Of a stretch of DNA of 64,000 nucleotides, positions 57,500 through 64,000 are shown in pieces; the first letter of the stretch is position 1; each line of letters starts with the position of its first letter. The DNA is taken from assembly GCA_964017125.1 (NCBI GenBank), contig OZ024914.1:29138801-29202800 (forward strand), written 5' to 3'. The translations under genes were made by a program, and so were the position numbers. The stretch comes from Flabesymbios commensalis. Its lineage: Eukaryota > Annelida > Polychaeta > Terebellida > Flabelligeridae. The notes beneath the pieces are model-generated. The model was given only the letters and a program-made list of their open reading frames with translations. It made no database searches and was not told where the DNA came from.

Positions 57500-60400
57500 C
57501 AAGGAAATATAATCGCATCAATAGAAGGGATTTGCATGCTAAAAACAGCAAATCGGAAGTAATTAGGTAGGCCTCTAGTCCATGCAAAAAATACGTCGAA
57601 TAGAGGATATGATTTGCAGGTTAAAGATGCACTGAAATTGCTATAATTTGCATGATTTTGTACGGCTGAAGCGGCAATGAAATTAAAATCCTCATTACAG
57701 CTATTTTCAGACTAAAACAAAAAACCGAAGTAATTTGATTTACATGTAATTGCAAAGACACTTAGTTCTTGTAAATTTAAGACAAATGAAAAGACGAATT
57801 TAAATTAAAAATTACAAAAGCATTGCAATGAGTGTAGATTATGAAATACGACTGAAGGGGGGGGGGGGAGGAAATGTTGAATTCTCAATAAAAGCGATTT
57901 GTGTGCTAAAACAGTAAAAACGAAAGTGATTTAATATAAGTGGGAGGACCCCTGGTTCACTGAAATTATCTAAAATAGGTAATTAAAATATGCCAGAGGA
58001 ACTGAGGAATAAACGGCTAAAGGGGCAAGTTAATAATCAGGGGTTATTAGAAGCCATAAGATATAATTAGAAGCCATTAGATAAAATTGCAAAAGCCCTT
58101 ATTTCATATAATTTATGTAAAATAGGAAATACAATTTTAAAATAACAGAGGCACTGTAATTTGCATACGGCTGAATAGGCAAGAAAATTAAATCCATAAC
58201 TAAAGCTATTTTCAGACCAAAACAGCAAAGCAGAAGCGATTACATAAATGCATATGCCATTAGTTCATATAAGAATGGGAAATAAAATATTAAAATTACA
58301 GAAGCACTGAAATGGGTTTAAATTGCTCGACAAAAAACGGGCCATGCAATTTGAATCCCCAATAAAAGCTATTTTCAGACTAAAACAACAAAAACATGGG
58401 AAATTAGATATAATTGCAAAGGCCTTTAGCTCATATAAAATACATCAAATGGGAAATACAATTATAGAGGCACTGAAATAAGTATAGATTGCCCGAGAAA
58501 ATACGGCTGAATGGGCTGAGAAATTTAAAATTCTAAGAAAATGTCTTTTTTTTCATACTAAAACAACAAAAACACAAATAACTAAATGTTAATGCGAATG
58601 CCCTCAGTTTACGTACAAATTGTGTGAAATAGAAAATAAAAATTACCAGAGGACCTAAATTTCCAGTAAACGGTTGAAGAGACAAGTTCAGGCGTCATTA
58701 AAATATAGTTCTACTATAGCAAATCACACAAAATTTAAGTAATTATTATATTTAATTTAAAGATATATATATCGTGTAAAAAATAATTAAATGCAAAATT
58801 TCAATTATTATGAAGTGGGTATAGATTTTTCACACCATGCCAGAAACTTGCTAGATTACTACGCGTTCAGAACTGCCTTGCAAGATTGGTAACCAAGGCC
58901 CTACGTTTTAGTCGTTTCGTTCTTATTCTAAAAACAATTACATTGGCTTCCTGTCAAGTTTCATATTAATTTAAAATATGCACAATGATTTTCCGAACCT
59001 TAAAAGAAAACCAATCTGCATATTTGCCTGACTTACTTGTTCGGCCGCAGTGCTCAAAATATCTATGCCCCACAAATTGAAATAGATTTGTTGTTCCCCG
59101 TATAGAAACCCAGACCAGGGTCAGCATGGTCAAGAACATCATCTATATCTGGCCCAACCTTATAGAACGCCCTGCATGTGCCAATACGTAATGCCCAAAC
59201 AATTTTAACATCCGGAAATTACTTAAATCGCACCTGTTTGATCTGGCTTTCCCACCCTGGCTCCTCAGTAGTCGGCGGCTCTTTGTTGACGAACCTGCTT
59301 TGGCCTCGATTATGAGGCTCGGTCCGCTGAAGATACAAGTGCTATAAAAGCTGTATTGATTAATTGATTGATAGTGTCAGAAACAGGTTGAAATTGAAAA
59401 TTGCAAGAAACAATAATAATTTTTATAGTGTATACGATATTCTCTAGAATAAAACGTAAACTATGTAATGACCCCTTATCTGAGTATTGTCAGGATGGCG
59501 ACCAGGAGAGTTATAAAACATTATAAATGCTTATTTATTTACACATTATATAATCTGGGGATGCATGCTTATGGGATAGGAGCACCGGTAGGAGGGAACA
59601 TTTTGGATTGTTTTTTTATACAAACATCTTGTTTGGCAACCGGTCATGCATTTGCAGATGTGGCTCTGCCAGATGAGCACACTCATGGACCATGACACAT
59701 TTCAATTATGATGAGCAAAAGTGACTCACCTTTCACAATCATAGAGTTTGTGTCAAACAAATGCATGACCTCGATTCCTCAGGAATTTTTTATTTGCTAT
59801 ACTTTTAGATAATTTCACTTTTATTTCCACTTTTTTACGTGCTCTTTTAGCCGTATATTTGTCAGGTAATGTTTACCAATATCATAATAATTGAATATTC
59901 TTTTTTAAATGATTTTTTTTCTACACGGAAAAATCAAATATATATCTTTACAAGAAATGCAGTAATTACTTGCGTGTGTTTTTTCAAGTAAAACTATATT
60001 CTAATGAGTTTAATAAATTATTATTTATTAGTTTGCCCCTTCAACCATTTTTACTCATCTGATCAGTTTCTCGGGTATTGTTTATTCTTATTTTACATAC
60101 TTTTACAGTTTTTTAAGCTATATTTGACTATTCTGGTTTTTGCTGTTTTTGACAAGAAAATATTTATATTCTCTTGTCCCTTCAGCTGTATTCTCTCATG
60201 CAATCTATACCAATTTCATAAAAGTTGAAATTCAGTATTTTTTAGACAAATTTACATGAGACACATCTTTCTAAATTTAATATTATAATGCATAGGTTTT
60301 GATGTAAGTTATTTTTAAATAGAATTATCTTTTAATGAAGCCAAATACTGACCTAGCCCGTTCAGCCATTTACATCTCATTCCCTCAGTTCCCCGGGTAC

Positions 60401-60870
60401 TTTTTCTGTATAATTTCTCATGTTTTTTGCCGCTTCGTAACATAAAATAACTTTTATTGACAATTTTGTAATACAATATATACATATTTCATAATAATTA
60501 TATTTTCTGTATACAAATTAAATACAATAATTACATGCGTTTTTTTTAATTTTTCCCTCCAATGGGCTTAGTAAATTATTATCAGCTTCTTCCTTAAACC
60601 CTTTTTCCAATGTGATCAGTTTCTTCAATAATGTTTTATTCGTATTTCACATAAGTTTACATGAAATATAAGTCTTTTAAACTATATCTGATTATTTCAG
60701 TTTTTGCTGTGACATGAAAATAACTTTTATGACGATATTTAATTCCCTTGCCCCTTCAGCCGTCTTTTCTCATGCAATCTATATCATTTATTAATACTCG
60801 CAATTCTGTATTGTATTTTTTTTAACTGAGACATATCTCATTAATTACATAGGTTTTGAGTTTTAGGCGG
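57500..60870. repeat. Foldback made of two inverted tandem arrays
   Basis: The left array (about 57500-58690) has units of about 150-190 bp with TACGGCTGAA, AGCTATTTTCAGACTAAAAC and TGCAAAGGCC-like words. The right array (about 59800-60870) carries the inverse units (CCTTCAGCCGT; TTTTTGCTGTGACA; TCTCATGCAATCTATA). Arms are diverged, with four to five units each. The spacer holds an unrelated LINE tail (58850-59370) and about 430 bp of plain sequence. Limits are approximate. Confidence 0.65.
58850..59370 (+). mobile_element. LINE C-terminal fragment, CR1/L2-like, with (TTGAT)-type tail
   Basis: Reads in broken frames as RVQNCLARLVTKALRFSRF, ILKQLHWLPVKFHINLKYA, SAYLPDLLVRPQCSKYL and LLKSHLFDLAFPPW, the conserved end of CR1/L2-type ORF2 proteins. 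It ends in ATTGATTAATTGATTGATAG, a microsatellite tail normal for the group. 5'-truncated and with several breaks. Confidence 0.75.
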
Positions 60871-60934
60871 CTGGCCACATTCAAATATTTTGACTTCACA
60901 TGGCAATTCAAGTTACAAGCTGACATCCACCACC

Positions 60935-61085
60935 AGACAGACAGACAGACAGAAATTTTATTGACAATAAAAAGTGACAGCTGGACTTACATGTCATGTG
61001 TATGCATGGTACACAACAACAAAAACACAAGCATACGCATTAGTCAGGCAGCCAAAGCTGTTTTTTGGCCTAACCCTGCATCGGC
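60935..61085 (-). repeat. LINE-like 3' tail with (CAGA)n
   Basis: GACAGACAGACAGACAG followed by AAATTTTATTGACAATAAA. Inverted, this is AATAAAATTT plus (GTCT)n, the usual look of a CR1/L2-type 3' end. No ORF part is attached. Confidence 0.5.
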
Positions 61086-61189
61086 TGTTAAAGTTTTTTT
61101 TGATGGATTATAACTCATCAGGTGTTCTATGAAGCATATCCGCCGGATATCAAGAGAATATCCTCGAGCGTTTTGAGAAAAATGACTAA

Positions 61190-61850
61190 ATCCAAGGTCA
61201 AATTTCAAGGTCAAATATATATATTTTTTAAATAGAGCTACAAACAAGTGCAATACCTCTATTTCATCTAATTTTGACTAAAACAAATCATTTTTGATAT
61301 AATTTTGATTATTCAAGTTCATCTTCAAGGTCAAAAGGTCAATTTCAAGGTCAAATTGTTGAAAATGTCATTTTTAACAAACATAATTGGGAACAATTAT
61401 ATAAGAACTCTTTTTGGTGTGATTTTAACTATATAATTTATTTCTAATGATGTTTTGCTGATTCAAGGTCATCTTCAAGGTGAAAAGGTCAATTCTAAGG
61501 TCAAAACTGTGAAATGGTATTATCAACAAATGGAAATAACAGCAAGTGTAATACCTCTTTTTGATGTGTTTTTGACTATAGAATTAAGTTGTGGTACTAT
61601 TTTGATAATTAAGGGTCATCCTCAAGGTTAAAACGTAAATATTAAGGTCAAATAAGCAAAAATATGATTTTCAAGGTCAAATATGATATTTCTAACTAAT
61701 TTAGCTGGGAACAAGTGTAATACCTCTTTTTCCGTGTACTTTTAACTAGAAAATATATTTCTGGTGTTATTTCCATGATTCCATATCATCTTCAATGTCA
61801 AAACGTCAATTTCAAGGTCAAATGAGCCAAAATGTGATTCTAATAAATAC
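61190..61850. repeat. Diverged tandem array with clustered AAGGTCA
   Basis: About four units of roughly 145-160 bp, each with TCATCTTCAAGGTCAAAAGG, TCAATTTCAAGGTCAAA and AGTGTAATACCTCTTTTT. AAGGTCA or close variants occur more than ten times. Confidence 0.75.
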
Positions 61851-62854
61851 AAGTAAGAACCATTTTTTAATGTCATTTTCACTACAGTAGACATGCTAAG
61901 AGCCCAAAAATGGGCAAATCCTCACTTTTAGGGCAAGCATGACACTTGGCATCGATGTTCCATAGATCCATTAGAAAAGTTTTATCCAAAGAGACAATTC
62001 ATATCTATTTCTAAAGAGTAAAAAATTCGCCAATGTCCCAATTTCCAAGATGGCCAAGGTCACACATTCTGCTTAAAAGAAAAAAGCATTGTCTACAATA
62101 GGGTTTTAAGGTATGTCCGACTTAGTGGTATGACCAGTAAACTAAACATGGCCGACCGTTGTATAAGATGAAACAATAATTGATATCATCTTGCGACAGA
62201 AGTGAAGCAGATTCATGATGTCGGTGTCCATCATAGTGCTTTCAGGTAAAATAGAATACCTTGAAACAACGTTGTTTTAAAGTAGATATGCTAAGATTGA
62301 TAGTAATTATCATACACTACCCTGCCCTATGATAATTATAACACACCACAAGCACAATACACAGTAGTCTATGGGGATCGCTTGGAACTGACAACGACTT
62401 AGAGTTGGACGTGCTGCCCTCTCAAGCACTTGCCGCTGCATAAAATGAAATAATAAGGACTACGGGATAAAGATTATTCCTCAATTACCATGATTCTTTC
62501 ACCTGGTTGATGGCAAATTAATTTCTCAAGATATATTATCTCTGAGTCTCAGTCTTGAGAACAAATGGATAAAAAACAGGGTCGCTTTTTCAATTTCCAA
62601 AATTTGATTGTTTTAGGGCCTATTTGAAATCGTTGTATTTTCTCAGTACAATACATAGACCTCCAGTATAACCACTGACACGAAATAATTCAGATACAGC
62701 TGTTTCTTTTTTACCAGAGACGAAATCAATGATAATAATTGAAAATTGGCAATAAAGTTGTTTTAAAAATGTGGAACTACAGCCAATACTAACAAAAATA
62801 TCTGATATAGGCCTAGCTGATGATGAGCTAGAATATAACAATCGCATTAAAAAA
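61851..62854. other. No gene seen
   Basis: Unassigned sequence with CAAGATGGCCAAGGTCACA at about 62047. A loose inverted pair ATAATTATCAT and ATGATAATTAT lies at 62300-62340. Confidence 0.45.
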
Positions 62855-63492
62855 TATTCTGCCATAGGGGAGGGTGGCAAATTAATAAGGGTGAAATAAA
62901 AATAAATATTTCAGGAATTTTAGGTGATCATTAGTATACGTTGTAAGCATTTTAATGGTCCACAACTTTTTTCAATGATATGTTATCACTTTTAATAGAT
63001 GATTGTTGCATAATTAGGCCCTACATAATTGCATAGTCGGCATTCCACAAGCAAGGTTGCATATAATTATTATCACAATGAGGGTGACCCAACGTTTGAT
63101 TAATATTATTGTTGCTTCACCGTCTGCTACGCTGGCCAAACATTGACGCAACATTGGATCGACAGCTGTTTATTTTTATCAAGCTCATTTAATATGCCTA
63201 GTAGTTCGCACTCGTTATTAAATAAGCTAATGATCATGTTTATGGATTTTTTCCCATTGTGTGGTTGTGTTAGCTTAAATAGTTGGACTAGTGTAGGCTA
63301 GGTTAATCTGTCATTAAGTTAAAACTGACATTTCAGCCAGTATCTCATATCTTCGTCTTACTGCAAAGATACCACGAAATCGTACTATTTGATGTTTATT
63401 TTGCGGAGGCATGCCCTCTATAGGTCCCTGCTGTTGAATGGTTTCTTGGAAATCTGAGCACCCTCCTTAATTTATTTCTGGATACGCCACTG
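62855..63492 (-). repeat. Dispersed repeat of about 630 bp, copy 2 (inverted)
   Basis: Inverse of 15968-16600 along its length, from TTCTGCCATAGGGGAGGGTG to TTTCTGGATACGCCACT, and includes a hairpin-MITE loop CGTCTGCTACGCTGGCC at about 63119. Its outer end is directly followed by the terminal tandem array. Confidence 0.65.
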
Positions 63493-64000
63493 GCCATATT
63501 GGCTTTTTAACCCACAATTCAATGATTAGCGTACTTCCTGACCACACCATTACGCCGGGTATACCATAAAACATCATGATGAACACCAAAATTACTGTTC
63601 TGTATCTATTCTGTCAAAAATGATATCCATTTATTGATCGACCTTTAACAAAAACAGCCATCTTGACTTTTTTACCCACGATGCAATGTCTAAAATATTT
63701 TCTGACAACACCACTATGTCCGGCATACCCCAAAACCCCATGATAGACACCAAAAACACGAATCTGCCTCTATTATGTTGAAAATGATATGAATTTATTG
63801 CTTGACCTTGAACAAATGGCAGCCATCTTGGATTTTTCACCCACAATGCAATGTCTAAAATATCTTTTGACAATACGATTATGTACGGCATACATGAAAA
63901 CCACATGATAGACATTAAAACACAAGACTGCCTCCATTATGTCGAAAATAATATGATTTTATTGCTTGACCTTGAACAAATGGCGGCCATTTTGAAAGTT
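63489..64000. repeat. Tandem array, unit about 165 bp, running off the window
   Basis: Marks GGCAGCCATCTTGGATTTTT at 63489 (diverged), 63654, 63819 and 63982, with CCCACAATGCAATGTCTAAA and TTATTGCTTGACCTTGAACA in each unit. A 94-codon minus-strand ORF follows the period and is not a gene. Confidence 0.85.

Noticed and set aside
62855-63492. hAT element call from the AGTGGCGTATCCAG start
   Set aside because: The opposite end does not show an inverse of it, and no 8-bp target duplication could be read.
63631-63915. 94-codon ORF on the minus strand
   Set aside because: It repeats with the 165-bp array unit; the apparent protein repeat is the DNA repeat.

Overview
The window is AT-rich metazoan nuclear DNA. 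It has introns, tRNA-derived SINEs, several LINE lineages, piggyBac-type elements and long microsatellites, and no operons. The style of the repeats and the frequent AGGCCTA words suggest a marine invertebrate deuterostome, perhaps an echinoderm. That placement is an inference from texture, not from a diagnostic gene.

The only clear host genes form a small GNAT N-acetyltransferase family, all on the minus strand. Gene A (2474-3815) and gene C (51801-54402) are each two-exon and open throughout, predicting about 309 and 310 aa with the same intron position and phase. Gene B (13081-14374) is a decayed duplicate of A. A fourth locus near 20.6 kb keeps only a 3' fragment related to C. The 3' flanks of A and B were duplicated with the genes, and a third copy of this flank at 22.96-24.92 kb has no gene attached.

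The rest is mobile and tandem DNA. 0-1.6 kb: two palindromic foldback elements made of a 21-bp GC-core repeat. 4.4-4.75, 11.3-11.6 and 18.0-18.2 kb: a dimeric tRNA-derived SINE. 7-12 kb: hairpin MITEs, a piggyBac-type MITE (8212-8967) and a 376-bp palindrome nested inside it. 14.4-18.8 kb: a TTAA MITE and two TA-flanked elements full of copies of their own terminal motif; one of these sits in a LINE and itself carries a SINE. 20.9-22.5 kb: an unassigned repeat ORF split by a LINE 3' end. 25.1-28.3 kb: an element with inverted repeats of about 520 bp. 31.5-39.6 kb: a probable 8.1-kb piggyBac transposon with a nearly intact transposase and two internal tandem arrays. 40.2-44 kb: two LINE fragments of different clades. 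44-50 kb: broken repeat ORFs and a DIRS-like fossil. 50.5-54 kb: a pentanucleotide array, then gene C, whose intron is mostly trinucleotide and tetranucleotide microsatellite. 55.5-57 kb: interleaved GC-rich elements. 57.5-60.9 kb: a foldback built from inverted tandem arrays, with a LINE tail in its centre. 61-64 kb: tandem arrays, the last running off the window.

The most informative features are internal filled-site and empty-site pairs: a TTAA MITE in locus B that is absent from locus A, and a TA element in one LINE copy that is absent from the other. The piggyBac locus is notable for its satellite load and a duplicated first exon. I did not find a convincing wholly new molecular system. 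The closest candidates are the elements that multiply their own terminal motifs and the inverted-array foldback. All similarity statements come from reading by eye, without alignment scores.
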